Assembly (NCBI GenBank): GCA_021778335.1
Contig: JAJYCN010000017.1
Coordinates: 1-33,614 of the forward strand
Source of the DNA: Acidobacteriota bacterium
GTDB lineage: Bacteria; Acidobacteriota; Terriglobia; Bryobacterales; Bryobacteraceae
DNA: 33,614 nucleotides
Reading direction: 5' to 3'
The notes beneath the pieces are model-generated. The model was not told where the DNA came from. It saw nothing but the letters and a program-made list of their open reading frames with translations, and did no database searches. The first letter of the stretch is position 1. Each line of letters starts with the position of its first letter. A program made the position numbers and the translations under genes. Positions 16,268 to 27,364 of the stretch are shown here, in pieces.

Positions 16268-17848
16268 ATGAAACTCGGCTTCCGGGTGCGGATTGCGGCG
16301 TGTCTGCTGGCGCTGGCCTTGCCGTCGGCGTGGTTCACCTGGAGCAATCGTGACGTGCCGTGTTTCAGCAAGATCCACGACGACAGTATCTACTTCGTCT
16401 GCGCGAAAAGCCTGGCCGCGGGCACCGGTTACCGAATCACCAGCTTGCCCGGCGCGCCCTACCAGACAAAATATCCGCCGCTCTACCCGCTGTTCCTCTC
16501 CGTTGCCTGGCGGCTCGATCCCTCATTCCCTTCGAACCTCTCCGTCGCGTTGGCCCTCAACTGGCTCTTCGTGCCCCTCGTGGTTTGCCTGTGCTTCTTC
16601 CTGTTCCGGGATCTGAGCTTCACCGATGTCGAATCGCTGGCCCTTGCCGCGGTTCTCGCCCTCAGCCCGTCCTTGCTCCTGCTCGGCGCCTACCTGCTGA
16701 GCGAACTCGCCTTCACGGCCCTGCTGCTTGCCGCTTTGCTGCTTCTGAATCGCGCGCAAAGGCCGGCGGTCGCCCTGGCCGCCGGTTTCGCCGCGTCACT
16801 GGCCACGCTCACCCGTTCGGCCGGACTGCCCTTGCTCGTGGCCGGAGTTCTGTTTCTCTGGCATCAGCGCCACCGGCGCTCCGCCGTGTTGTATGCCGCC
16901 GCCATGGCGCCGGCCTCCCTGGCCTGGGCGTGGTGGTGCCACGGTCATCGCCTCGCCACCCACGATCCGTTCCAGATGTATTACACGGATTATCTCGGCT
17001 ACTACCTTTACAACGTCGATCTGCGCTCGCTGCCGGTCTTCTTCTGGCGCGACGCGGACGAGTTCTTCTCAAGCCTCGGTTCCTACCTGCTCGCGCCGGT
17101 CACCGGGAGCCTCCTCGCCCGAGTTGCCTCCGACGTCGTCGCCGCTGCCGGCATTCACGGCCTGTTCCGGCTTTGGAAACGAAACTCCTTCGTCCGCCCC
17201 TACGCGCTCTTCGGTCTCTTGTATGCGGCGCCGCTGTTGTTCTGGCACTATCCTTCCAACCAACGCCTTCTGTTTCCCCTGGCGCCGCTGTTCCTCGCCG
17301 GTCTCTATGCCGAACTCGCCGCGGTCTTTTCGATGTTGCGGGCTGGTTGGAAACGTCCGGATCGCGGTCAGCGGGTGGCCGCGGCGGCCATCGCGGGGAT
17401 GGTCGCATCGCTGCTTTTGGCGGGTGTCATTTTGCAGGGCATCACGCTGTCGGTCGTGTTGCCGCGCACTTTCGCTCTCTGCCGCCGGGATATGCTCGCC
17501 GAGCGCGCCTCGTTCCGCTGGATCGATGAAAACCTGCCTCGGCAAGCCCGCGTCCTCACGCACGATGACGCGTTCCTTTACCTCTCAACGGGCCGCAAAG
17601 CAATGCGCGTGACGCTCCCGCCGAAGCCGTACTATTTCGAGGACCGGGCGTCGCTCTTGGCTATCGAGCCCGAACTCGCCCCGTACGCGCGCCAGCGCGG
17701 CTTCAATTATGTCTCCGGCTTCCCCTTCGACGCCGTTCTCGGCGCTGATGGGGGCCTCGGACGCGAACTTCAAACCCGGCTCAGCGAAGATCCCGCCCTG
17801 TCACCCGTGTATCAGGCCGGGAGCACCAGTCTCTACCGGCTTCGTTGA
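16268..17848 (+). CDS. GT39/ArnT-like membrane glycosyltransferase
   Basis: A 526-residue membrane protein with about ten hydrophobic segments. After the first helix comes IHDDSIYF with Asp38/Asp39, matching the catalytic acidic pair in the first periplasmic loop of GT-C fold enzymes (PMT/ArnT, GT39/GT83). KYPPLYPL near residue 70 is another common feature of this group. The last 120 residues form a soluble periplasmic domain. Such enzymes transfer a sugar from a polyprenyl-phosphate donor to lipid or protein; the acceptor is unknown. No clear ribosome-binding site precedes the ATG. It ends six bases from the convergent STAS gene. Confidence 0.82.
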   Translation: MKLGFRVRIAACLLALALPSAWFTWSNRDVPCFSKIHDDSIYFVCAKSLAAGTGYRITSLPGAPYQTKYPPLYPLFLSVAWRLDPSFPSNLSVALALNWLFVPLVVCLCFFLFRDLSFTDVESLALAAVLALSPSLLLLGAYLLSELAFTALLLAALLLLNRAQRPAVALAAGFAASLATLTRSAGLPLLVAGVLFLWHQRHRRSAVLYAAAMAPASLAWAWWCHGHRLATHDPFQMYYTDYLGYYLYNVDLRSLPVFFWRDADEFFSSLGSYLLAPVTGSLLARVASDVVAAAGIHGLFRLWKRNSFVRPYALFGLLYAAPLLFWHYPSNQRLLFPLAPLFLAGLYAELAAVFSMLRAGWKRPDRGQRVAAAAIAGMVASLLLAGVILQGITLSVVLPRTFALCRRDMLAERASFRWIDENLPRQARVLTHDDAFLYLSTGRKAMRVTLPPKPYYFEDRASLLAIEPELAPYARQRGFNYVSGFPFDAVLGADGGLGRELQTRLSEDPALSPVYQAGSTSLYRLR

Positions 17849-17854
17849 GCAGCT

Positions 17855-18220
17855 CTACAGCGCGGCGGCGTCGGCTTGCGTGAAGCTCGCCAGGGCCTTG
17901 CCTTCGTCGTCGAACACTTCAAACACCGTGTAGAGCTTGGTGATCTGAAGCAGATCCCGCACCCGGCGGTTAAGATTCAGCAGCTTGAGCCGTCCCCCGC
18001 GGCCCGTCACGCTCGTGTACGCGGACACCAGTTCGCCCAACCCGCTCGAATCGATGAAGTACACTTCCCCCAGGTTCAGCAGGATCTTTTTGCGCCCCTG
18101 ATTCACTGCTTCCAGAATCCATTCCCGAATCTGGCTGGTCGGCGCTCCGAGTGTAATCGCCCCGCTGAGGCTGATCACCGTCACGTCGCCGACTTCCCAG
18201 TCGATCCCATCCAGGCTCAT
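17855..18220 (-). CDS. STAS-domain anti-sigma factor antagonist
   Basis: A 121-residue single STAS domain. YFIDSSGLGELV contains the conserved D57-S58-S59 region, where SpoIIAA-type antagonists are phosphorylated by a partner switch kinase. It probably works in a partner-switching regulatory pathway, but no anti-sigma kinase or phosphatase gene is beside it. GGAAAGG lies about 6 nt before the ATG. It is 24 nt downstream of efp on the same strand, suggesting one transcript, an odd pairing of a regulator with a translation factor. Confidence 0.9.
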   Translation of the reverse strand: MSLDGIDWEVGDVTVISLSGAITLGAPTSQIREWILEAVNQGRKKILLNLGEVYFIDSSGLGELVSAYTSVTGRGGRLKLLNLNRRVRDLLQITKLYTVFEVFDDEGKALASFTQADAAAL

Positions 18221-18244
18221 AACCAGCCTTTCCGAGCACCCCCC

Positions 18245-18802
18245 TCAGGCGCGCTCTTGGTAGGTCCCCTCCGCGGTGCTGACGCGGATCAACTCCCCTT
18301 CGTTGATAAATGGTGGCACTTGCACGACCAGACCGGTTTCCAGCTTCGCCGGTTTGGTCACGTTCGATACCGTGGCGCCCTTCAACCCCGGCTCCGTCTC
18401 CACCACTTTCAGGTTCACCGTAGGCGGAAGCTCCACGCTCATCGGCTTGCCTTCGTAAAACTCCACGTTTACCTTGAGCTGCGGAATCAGATAGTTCACC
18501 CCATCGCCCAGAATATCCCGGGTCAGGTGCATCTGTTCGAAGTTCTCGGTGTTCATGAAGTAGTAGTATTCGCCGTCGTCGTACAAGTACTCCATCTCAT
18601 GTTCTTCGAGCACGGCCCGCTCGACGCGGTCTTCACTTGAGAACCGATGTTCCCCCATCGAGCCGCTGCGCAGGTTGCGCATCTTCACTTGCACAAAGCC
18701 GCGGAGATTGCCCGGCGTCCGGTGTACCATGCTGAAAACTGAATACAGATCGTTGTTGAACTTAATCACCATGCCGGGGCGTAACTGTGTCGCCGATATC
18801 AT
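18245..18802 (-). CDS. efp: Elongation factor P
   Basis: A 185-residue protein with the three-domain EF-P layout and standard length. EF-P binds ribosomes stalled at polyproline and helps peptide-bond formation. The tip loop of domain I reads RTPGNLRGF. By alignment with the E. coli loop KPGKGQAF, the position of the modified Lys34 is occupied by Asn32 here. So this factor cannot be modified by the lysine (EpmA) route, and the EarP arginine rhamnosylation site is also not at the equivalent position. The same loop form is remembered from some Planctomycetes/Acidobacteria-type EF-Ps, but was not checked. The C-terminal GxVxVPxFI motif is present. Located upstream of the STAS gene, divergent from guaB. 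Confidence 0.94.
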   Translation of the reverse strand: MISATQLRPGMVIKFNNDLYSVFSMVHRTPGNLRGFVQVKMRNLRSGSMGEHRFSSEDRVERAVLEEHEMEYLYDDGEYYYFMNTENFEQMHLTRDILGDGVNYLIPQLKVNVEFYEGKPMSVELPPTVNLKVVETEPGLKGATVSNVTKPAKLETGLVVQVPPFINEGELIRVSTAEGTYQERA

Positions 18803-20417
<1,615 letters not shown>

Positions 20418-20435
20418 CGGCGGCGCGCATCGGCC

Positions 20436-21011
20436 ATGCCGCGCGAAATCGAGATCAAGCTCCGCATCGCCTCCGCGCCCGCAATGCGCGAAGCCCTGAC
20501 GCACAACGGCTACATCGTCCACCACCCGCGGGAAAAAGAAGTCAATCTCGTCTTCGATTCACCGGCCGTCCGTTTGATCGAACACGGCCAACTGCTCCGC
20601 CTCCGCCGCATCGGCGCGCGCACCATCCTCACCTACAAAGGTCCGGCCGAGAACGCGAAACACAAGTCCCGCGAAGAAATCGAACTCGCCCTCGACGACG
20701 GCCACGATCTGGAAACAATCCTCGACCGCCTCGGCTTCTCGCCCATCTTCCGTTACGAAAAATTCCGCGCGGAGTACAACCGTCCCGGGGAGGAAGGCAT
20801 CGTCACCGTGGATGAAACCCCCATTGGCGACTTCATCGAGCTTGAGGGTCCACCCGCCTGGATTGACGAAACCGCCCATCAACTCGGGTTTCGCGGCTCC
20901 GACTACATCACCCTGAGCTACGGCGCCCTCTACCAGCGCCACCGCGAAGCCACGCCCGGCGCCCCGCGCGACATGGTGTTCCTCTCCCCTTCCATTCACC
21001 CGATAGAATGA
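20436..21011 (+). CDS. CYTH-domain protein (CyaB/ThTPase-like)
   Basis: A 191-residue CYTH domain protein. It begins MPREIEIKLRI with the defining ExExK triad (Glu4, Glu6, Lys8) and continues with arginine and lysine strands (LLRLRRIG, LTYKGP) and REEIEL, which build the triphosphate tunnel. Family members are class IV adenylyl cyclases, thiamine triphosphatases or inorganic triphosphatases; the activity here cannot be chosen from sequence. The C-terminal 25 residues extend past the domain. It lies between guaB and moxR on one strand. Confidence 0.88.
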   Translation: MPREIEIKLRIASAPAMREALTHNGYIVHHPREKEVNLVFDSPAVRLIEHGQLLRLRRIGARTILTYKGPAENAKHKSREEIELALDDGHDLETILDRLGFSPIFRYEKFRAEYNRPGEEGIVTVDETPIGDFIELEGPPAWIDETAHQLGFRGSDYITLSYGALYQRHREATPGAPRDMVFLSPSIHPIE

Positions 21012-21015
21012 GGAC

Positions 21016-22005
21016 GTGAATATCGACGAGGGACTCCAACTCGCCACCACCACGCTCGACCGCGTACGCGCCGAAATCGGCAAAGTCATCGTCGGCCAGC
21101 AAGGAGTGGTGGACGGAGTCCTGATCTGCCTCCTCGCCGGAGGCCATGTCCTGCTCGAAGGCGTCCCCGGCCTTGGGAAAACCACTCTCCTGCGCACGCT
21201 GGCCCGCGTCCTCCGTCTCAAATACTCCCGCATCCAGTTCACCCCGGACCTTATGCCCGGCGACATTGTCGGCAGCATGATCATCGACACCGCCGACTCC
21301 GGCGTCAAAGCCCTCCGCTTTCAGCCCGGCCCCATCTTCGCAAACCTCGTCCTCGCCGACGAAATCAATCGCGCCACTCCCAAAACGCAATCCGCGCTCC
21401 TGGAAGCTATGCAGGAACGCACCGTCACCAGCGGGACCACCACACACGAACTCGAGCTCCCCTTCCTCGTCATGGCCACGCAGAATCCCATTGAGATGGA
21501 AGGCACCTATCCACTGCCCGAAGCTCAGCTCGACCGCTTCCTCATGAAGATCCTCGTCGAATACCCTTCCCGCGACGACCTCAACCGCATCGTCGAACGC
21601 ACGCTCCGCCGCGAAGAACTCTCTCTCGATGCCGTCGTGGACCGCTCCGAAATCCTCCACCTTCGCGAAGTCTGCAAGGAAGTCCTCGTCGCCCCCCACG
21701 TTCGGGACTTCGCCATCGACCTCGTCCTCGCTACCCAACCCGGCACACCCAACGCCCACGCCATGGCCAACCGCTATATCCGCTACGGCAGCTCGCCGCG
21801 CGGCGCGCAAGCCCTCGTCGAGTGCGGCCGCGTGCTGGCCCTCATGCGCGGACGCATGCACTTGAGCACCGGCGACGTCCGCGAAATTGCCCCCGCCGTG
21901 CTCCGCCATCGCATCATCCTGAACTTCGACGGCCACGCCGACGGCCAAACCCCCGACAGCCTTCTTAAGGAGATTCTCCGGAGCGTCGCGCCCGCCGTGA
22001 GATAA
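21016..22005 (+). CDS. MoxR-family AAA+ ATPase
   Basis: A 329-residue AAA+ ATPase with Walker A GVPGLGKTT (Lys55) and Walker B LVLADEIN (Asp115/Glu116), and the MoxR signature QNPIEMEGTYPLPEAQLDRF. MoxR ATPases act as chaperones that activate or assemble vWA-domain partners and often sit next to DUF58 and Bat proteins, exactly as here. The start is a GTG preceded by TGAGGA, 4 nt after the CYTH stop. It is followed after 10 nt by the DUF58 gene. Confidence 0.95.
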   Translation: MNIDEGLQLATTTLDRVRAEIGKVIVGQQGVVDGVLICLLAGGHVLLEGVPGLGKTTLLRTLARVLRLKYSRIQFTPDLMPGDIVGSMIIDTADSGVKALRFQPGPIFANLVLADEINRATPKTQSALLEAMQERTVTSGTTTHELELPFLVMATQNPIEMEGTYPLPEAQLDRFLMKILVEYPSRDDLNRIVERTLRREELSLDAVVDRSEILHLREVCKEVLVAPHVRDFAIDLVLATQPGTPNAHAMANRYIRYGSSPRGAQALVECGRVLALMRGRMHLSTGDVREIAPAVLRHRIILNFDGHADGQTPDSLLKEILRSVAPAVR

Positions 22006-22015
22006 CATCCGTGCG

Positions 22016-22900
22016 ATGACTGAAGCGCCGCTCATCGACACGAGCTTCCTCCACAAACTGGAGCGGCTCGCGGTGCGCTGGCAAAAATCGTTCGCCGGCC
22101 TCGTCGGCGGCCACAACGTCAGCCGCTTCGCGGGACCCGGCCAGGAGTTCCTCGACCATCGGCATTTCCATCTCGGCGACGACCTCCGCGCCGTTAACTG
22201 GCGCGCCTACCTCCGCCTGGAAAAGCTCTTCCTCAAAATGTTCCAGGTCGAGCCCCGCGTCCCGGTCCGCCTCCTGCTCGACTGCAGCCGCTCCATGGAG
22301 ACCGGAGCGCTGCCCAAGTTTGACTACGCCCGCCGCCTCGCCGCCGCTCTCTGCTACATCGGCCTCGTCCGGCTCGACGCCATCCGCATTCAGCCCTTCG
22401 CCGAACGCATGGCCGACTCCATGCTCGCCAGCGGCGGCCGCCACCGCTTCCTCCCCACCGTCCATTTCCTCAACTCCCTCAACTGCGCCGGTCACACGCG
22501 CTTCTTCGACGTCGCGCGCGAGTTCATCGCCGAATATCCCCAGCGCGGCCTCGTCATTGTGATCTCCGATTTTCTCGACGACGCCGACTGCACCCGCCCG
22601 CTCCAGTTCCTCTCCGACTTCGGCCAGGAACTCTTGCTTATCCACACTTGGGCCGATGAGGATCGCACGCCGCCCTGGGATGGCCTGCTGCAACTCGAAG
22701 ACGCCGAATCCGGAACCATCGTCGAGACCACCTTCGACGACTCAGCCCGCGCCGCCCACGAAGCCGCCTTCGACGCCTACGCCAGGCAAATCCGCGAAAC
22801 CGCCCTTCGCAACGGCGGCCGCTACGTCGGCCTGTCCACGTCCACGCCGCTCGAAGACGCTGTCTTCGGTCCCCTCATCGCCAGCGGAGGCATTGAGTAA
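22016..22900 (+). CDS. DUF58 domain protein, MoxR partner
   Basis: A 294-residue soluble protein of the DUF58 family. It carries the family core DDLRAVNWRAYLRLEKLF (around 58-76) and a vWA-like metal site DCSRSM (Asp89, DxSxS form). DUF58 proteins are regular partners of MoxR ATPases and are thought to help assemble membrane or periplasmic complexes; the substrate is unknown. It is preceded by moxR and followed four bases later by the BatA-like gene. No membrane segment is seen, which fits the short form of the family. Confidence 0.9.
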   Translation: MTEAPLIDTSFLHKLERLAVRWQKSFAGLVGGHNVSRFAGPGQEFLDHRHFHLGDDLRAVNWRAYLRLEKLFLKMFQVEPRVPVRLLLDCSRSMETGALPKFDYARRLAAALCYIGLVRLDAIRIQPFAERMADSMLASGGRHRFLPTVHFLNSLNCAGHTRFFDVAREFIAEYPQRGLVIVISDFLDDADCTRPLQFLSDFGQELLLIHTWADEDRTPPWDGLLQLEDAESGTIVETTFDDSARAAHEAAFDAYARQIRETALRNGGRYVGLSTSTPLEDAVFGPLIASGGIE

Positions 22901-22904
22901 CGCC

Positions 22905-24815
22905 ATGGTCTTCCTCAACCTCACGCTCGGCGAATTCCTGGGCCTTGCCGCGGCGTTCGGTGGCGCTATCGCCGCCCTCTATCTGCTGGACCGCTCCCGC
23001 CGCAAACAGATCGTCGCGACGCTCCGCTTCTTCCCCGGAGCGGCAGACCCTCCTCGCAGCGCCCACCGGCGACACTTCGAACAGCCCTGGTCCCTTTTGC
23101 TTCAGTTAACCGGCGTCCTTCTCCTTCTGCTTGCCCTCGCCCAGGTCCGCTTCAGCCAAACGCTTCATGCCGTCCACGATCACGTCCTCATCCTGGACAC
23201 CTCCACCTGGATGAACGCCCACAGCGGCAACGCGCGCCTCATCGACGCCGCCCGCGCAGCCGCCCGCCGATACATCCGTGCGCTCCCTGCCCTGGATCGA
23301 GTCATGGTCGAGCGTGCCGGCGCCGCGCCCTCGCCCGCCGGGGGCTTCACCGCCGACCGCAACACACTCCTCCAGGAAATCGACTCCTCCCAACCCGGCG
23401 CCTCCGCCCTCGACCTCGAACAGGCCCTCCGGTTCGCCCTCGAAGCCCGCCGCGTCGCCGGCGACGAACCCGGCGAGATCGCCTTCGCCGGAGCTGGGCG
23501 CGTCGCCGCGGGAACCGATGCCACCTTGCCGGCTATCCCCGGCCTGCGGATCCTCCCCGTCTCCTCCGGCCCTGGCGAAAACCACGGCCTCGCTGAAGTC
23601 ACCGTCCGCCGCTCGGCCGACGGCCCCGACACCTGGCAGATCTTCGTCTCCGCCCGCAACTACGGCGAAACTCCGGTCCGCTCCATCGACACCGTCTGGT
23701 TCGACGGCGCCGTTATCGGCCAGCGCGCCTTTGTCCTCGCTCCTCGCGGCAGCCACGACGAAACATTCTCCTATCGCACTCGCGCCGCGGGCCGCCTCGA
23801 TGTCCGGCTTACACCGGGTGACGCCTTCCCCGCGGACAACTCCGTCCAACTCGTGCTCCCCGCCCAGCCTCTGCTCCCCGTGGTCGTCTACTCCGCCGAC
23901 CCCACCGCCCTAAAAGCCGTCTTCATCCCCGCCCCCGGCATCGCGGCTGAGTTTGTCGCGCCCTCCCGCTACCCCCTCCCCGCGCCCCCAGGCAGCCCCC
24001 GCCCTATCGCTGTCTTCGATCGCATCGCCCCACCCGCCGCGCCAAGACAGGACGCCATCTGGATCGACCCGCCTGCCGCGCGGTCCCCTATCCCAATCGT
24101 CAACGACGCCGCCAAAACCACCCTCGCCGCCTGGAACGGTACGCATCCCCTCGGCCGCGGCCTTCGCGCCACGGGCATTGACCTCCCGCAAACCCTCACC
24201 TTCCGCCCCGGCCCCGGCGACATCGTCGTCGCGGACTCCCCAGTTGGCCCCGTCATCGTGGCCCGGTCCACTCCGTTCAAGACCGTAATCCTCGGCTTCG
24301 ATCCGGCCGCCACGGCCATGAAATATCAGCTCTCGACCCCGCTCCTCTTCGCCAACATCGTTCACTGGATGGCGCCCGGGACTTTCCTCCGCCAGGACTT
24401 CTCCGCACGCGCACCCGGAGCCGTAAATGTCGCCTTCGACACTCCCGTCGACCCCGCCAATGTCCACGTCACCGCCGCCGACGGTAGCGACCTCCCCTTC
24501 ACCTGCGACGGATCTTCCCTCCGCTTCTTTACCGCCGACCCCGGCATCGTCCGCATCGCAACGCCGGAAGGCGAACGCGTCTTATCCCTTACGCTCCCTT
24601 CGCCAGGTGATACTCTCTGGCGTCCCGTCTCCGCCCGCGCCGGCTTCCCCCCGCCCGCGAGTCCCCTTAATCCGGCCCATGAATGGTGGCCGTGGCTCGC
24701 CCTCGCCGGCGGCGCCGCACTCCTCGCCGACTGGCTCCTCTACGGGCGCGCCCGAACAATAGCCGCGCCGCGCCGCGCGACGTCTCCCGCGGCGGCCTGG
24801 AGGAAAGCCTCATGA
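22905..24815 (+). CDS. BatA-like membrane protein with vWA domain
   Basis: A 636-residue protein with two N-terminal membrane segments (about 8-27 and 60-82), the BatA N-terminal pattern. A vWA domain follows, whose metal site reads DTSTWM (Asp98), with Trp in place of the usual final Ser. The long middle is periplasmic-type and the C-terminus has one more membrane segment near 605-620. Such proteins lie with MoxR and DUF58. The frame is open upstream to 22656, but that region overlaps DUF58 and is low-complexity Pro/Ser/Thr, so the ATG at 22905 is the true start. It overlaps the next gene by ATGA. Confidence 0.85.
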   Translation: MVFLNLTLGEFLGLAAAFGGAIAALYLLDRSRRKQIVATLRFFPGAADPPRSAHRRHFEQPWSLLLQLTGVLLLLLALAQVRFSQTLHAVHDHVLILDTSTWMNAHSGNARLIDAARAAARRYIRALPALDRVMVERAGAAPSPAGGFTADRNTLLQEIDSSQPGASALDLEQALRFALEARRVAGDEPGEIAFAGAGRVAAGTDATLPAIPGLRILPVSSGPGENHGLAEVTVRRSADGPDTWQIFVSARNYGETPVRSIDTVWFDGAVIGQRAFVLAPRGSHDETFSYRTRAAGRLDVRLTPGDAFPADNSVQLVLPAQPLLPVVVYSADPTALKAVFIPAPGIAAEFVAPSRYPLPAPPGSPRPIAVFDRIAPPAAPRQDAIWIDPPAARSPIPIVNDAAKTTLAAWNGTHPLGRGLRATGIDLPQTLTFRPGPGDIVVADSPVGPVIVARSTPFKTVILGFDPAATAMKYQLSTPLLFANIVHWMAPGTFLRQDFSARAPGAVNVAFDTPVDPANVHVTAADGSDLPFTCDGSSLRFFTADPGIVRIATPEGERVLSLTLPSPGDTLWRPVSARAGFPPPASPLNPAHEWWPWLALAGGAALLADWLLYGRARTIAAPRRATSPAAAWRKAS

Positions 24816-27298
24816 CCTTTGCCCACCCCTGGCTCCTCCCGTTTGCCGTTATCCCTCTTCTTTGGCTCGCCTGGCGCTGGCGGGAAACACGCCGCAAGCT
24901 GGCCTTCACTCTGAAAGCGCTCTCGCTTGCGGCCATCCTCGCCGCCCTCGCCGAGCCCGTCGTCATCGTCAACTCCTCCCGCGTCGCCGTCGCGGTTCTG
25001 GCCGACACCAGCCACAGCGTCACCTCGGCCGACCTCGAACGCGAATCCACGCTCGTCCGCGATATGGACCGCGCACGCGGCCGCAACCTCCTCCGCGTCC
25101 TCGCCTTCGCCCGCCAACCTTCCCCCGAAACCAACCTCCGCCGAATCGCCTTCACCCACGCTTCCGGCAGTGGCGGAACGGCTACCGACATCGAATCCGC
25201 CGTCCGCGCCGCCGCCGCCACCGCCCCCCGAGGCTACGCCCCACGCATCGTTCTCCTGTCCGACGGCCGCGAGAACGAAGGCAGCGCCGCCCGCGCCGCC
25301 TGGCTTGCCCGCGACCTCGGCATCCCCATCGACACCTATCCACTCACCGGTCGGCCCCGCCCCCGCCTCAGCCTGGACTCGGTCAGCCTGCCCGGCAACG
25401 CCTTCTCCGGGGAACGCTTCCCCGTCGACCTCACGGTCAGTTCCCCCGAGCCCGCTACCGCCGAAATCGATATCCTCGCCGATGGCAAACCCCTCGGCAC
25501 AAAGAAAGTCGGCCTCAAGGCCGGCGCAAACTCCCTCCGTCTCCACGTGAGTGTTGAATCCTCCGGCGCGCTTACCCTTTCCGGCACCGTCCGCGCCCCG
25601 TCTTTGGGCGATGCCGGTGAAGCCACCTTCCAACAGGCCGTCACCCTACGAAAGCCAAAGGTCCTCTTCGTCAGCCAGGACCCCGCGGGCGCCGAAACCC
25701 ACCTCCTCCAGAGCCTCGGCGCCTCCCAATTCGACGTCACCCAACTGCCCGGCCTGCCCGCCGGCCCCCTCGACTCCTGGCAGGTGATCGTACTCGACAA
25801 CATTAACCTCAACACGATCCCCGAGCCGGACAAAGAGTCGATCGAGCAGGCCGTAAAGCGCGGCGCCGGACTCCTCGTCATCGGCGGCGAGCGCGAGATG
25901 TATGTAGAAAAGAAGGCCGAAGACGCCCTCGACCGCGTCCTGCCCGCCCGCATCGCACCGCCCCGGTCCCCCGAAGGCACCTGCGTCGTCCTCATCATCG
26001 ACAAGTCCTCGTCGATGGAAGGCAAGAAAATCGAACTCGCCCGCCTTGCCTCCATCGGCGTCGTCGACAACCTCCGGCCTGTCGACAAGGTCGGCGTCCT
26101 GATCTTCGACAATTCCTTCCTCTGGGCTGTGCCACTCCGCTCCGCCGGGGACCGCACCCTCATCAATCGCCTCATCGCCGGCATCGCGCCCGACGGCGGC
26201 ACGCAGATCGCTCCCGCCCTCGCCGAGGCTTACCGCAAAATCCTGCGCGAACACGCTACCTATAAACACATCGTTCTGCTCACCGATGGCATTTCGGAAG
26301 AAGGCGACAGCCTCGACGTCGCCAAGCAGGCGCAGGCGCAGCACATCACCATTTCGACCGTAGGCCTTGGCCAGGACGTCAACCGCAGCTACCTGGAACG
26401 CATCGCCGGCCTCGCGGGCGGCAAGTCGTACTTCTTGAGCGAACCGGCCGGCCTTCAGCAGATTCTCCTCCGCGACGTGAAAGAACACACCGGCTCAACC
26501 GCCGTCGAAAAGGACCTCAAGCCGGAAGTCCGCGCACAAACTTCCATCCTGGACGGGGTCGACATGGAGCACGCACCCACGCTGAAAGGCTACGTCCGGT
26601 TCGAAGCCAAACCAACGGCGGAAACCGTCCTCGCGATCGACGAAAACGATCCGCTGCTGGCCCGCTGGCAGGCCGGCCTCGGCCGCGCCGTAGTCTTCAC
26701 CTCGGACGCCAAGAGCCGCTGGGCCTCCGCCTGGGTCGCCTGGCCCGGCTTCGACCGCTTCTGGGCCAACGTCTTCCACGACCTTCTGCCGCACACGGCA
26801 ACGCAGGACGCCCATGCTGACTATGACGCCGCCAATGGAGTCCTCACCGCCGAATACCACTTGCCCGAGGGCGCCGAAGTCCCATCGAAACCTCCTGCCG
26901 TCTACGTTCTTGGCCCGGCCGGCTTCGAACAGCCCCTCACGCTCACGCAAACCGGCCCCGCAAGCTACCGCGGCGAAGTCGCCATCGGGGACCGCCGCGG
27001 CCTCTTCCGCATCCGCCCCCAAGAAGAATCCGCCGAATTCCCCGAAATCGGCGTCTACCGCCAGGAACAGGAACAGCGCGACTACGGCTCGAATCCGGCG
27101 CTTCTCCGCGGCCTCTCCGGCTTCACCGGCGGCCGCTTCGAGCCCTCCATCGCCCAGGTCTTCGACGCCGCCGGCCGCACCAACCGATCCGCCCTCCGCT
27201 GCTGGCCCGGCCTGATCGCCCTTGCCCTGCTCCTCAACCTGTCCGAAGTCATCCTCCGTAAATTTCCCGGCATCGCTTCCACCCTCCTACGGCGCTAA
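24812..27298 (+). CDS. Membrane protein with two vWA domains
   Basis: An 828-residue protein. Two membrane helices open it (about 5-21 and 28-48). A first vWA-like domain has DTSHSV (Asp65), a Ig-like/GATase-like middle part spans about 190-370, and a second vWA domain has a canonical DKSSSM metal site (Asp397). A C-terminal hydrophobic segment lies near 800-815. The protein matches the 'vWA/glutamine amidotransferase-like' membrane proteins that close MoxR operons. Start ATG 24812 with GGAGG 8 nt ahead; the four-base overlap with the BatA-like gene suggests coupling. The open frame upstream to 24683 is a shadow of that gene. Confidence 0.86.
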   Translation: MTFAHPWLLPFAVIPLLWLAWRWRETRRKLAFTLKALSLAAILAALAEPVVIVNSSRVAVAVLADTSHSVTSADLERESTLVRDMDRARGRNLLRVLAFARQPSPETNLRRIAFTHASGSGGTATDIESAVRAAAATAPRGYAPRIVLLSDGRENEGSAARAAWLARDLGIPIDTYPLTGRPRPRLSLDSVSLPGNAFSGERFPVDLTVSSPEPATAEIDILADGKPLGTKKVGLKAGANSLRLHVSVESSGALTLSGTVRAPSLGDAGEATFQQAVTLRKPKVLFVSQDPAGAETHLLQSLGASQFDVTQLPGLPAGPLDSWQVIVLDNINLNTIPEPDKESIEQAVKRGAGLLVIGGEREMYVEKKAEDALDRVLPARIAPPRSPEGTCVVLIIDKSSSMEGKKIELARLASIGVVDNLRPVDKVGVLIFDNSFLWAVPLRSAGDRTLINRLIAGIAPDGGTQIAPALAEAYRKILREHATYKHIVLLTDGISEEGDSLDVAKQAQAQHITISTVGLGQDVNRSYLERIAGLAGGKSYFLSEPAGLQQILLRDVKEHTGSTAVEKDLKPEVRAQTSILDGVDMEHAPTLKGYVRFEAKPTAETVLAIDENDPLLARWQAGLGRAVVFTSDAKSRWASAWVAWPGFDRFWANVFHDLLPHTATQDAHADYDAANGVLTAEYHLPEGAEVPSKPPAVYVLGPAGFEQPLTLTQTGPASYRGEVAIGDRRGLFRIRPQEESAEFPEIGVYRQEQEQRDYGSNPALLRGLSGFTGGRFEPSIAQVFDAAGRTNRSALRCWPGLIALALLLNLSEVILRKFPGIASTLLRR

Positions 27299-27364
27299 GC
27301 CGCCGGAACCCCTACCCATCTCCCGCCGTATTTCCCTATATCACCATCTCTCCGGGAGTCACCT

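Noticed and set aside
20908-22116. A 402-codon minus-strand frame opposite moxR
   Set aside because: No motif, highly acidic; the sense strand carries full Walker A/B motifs and MoxR signature.
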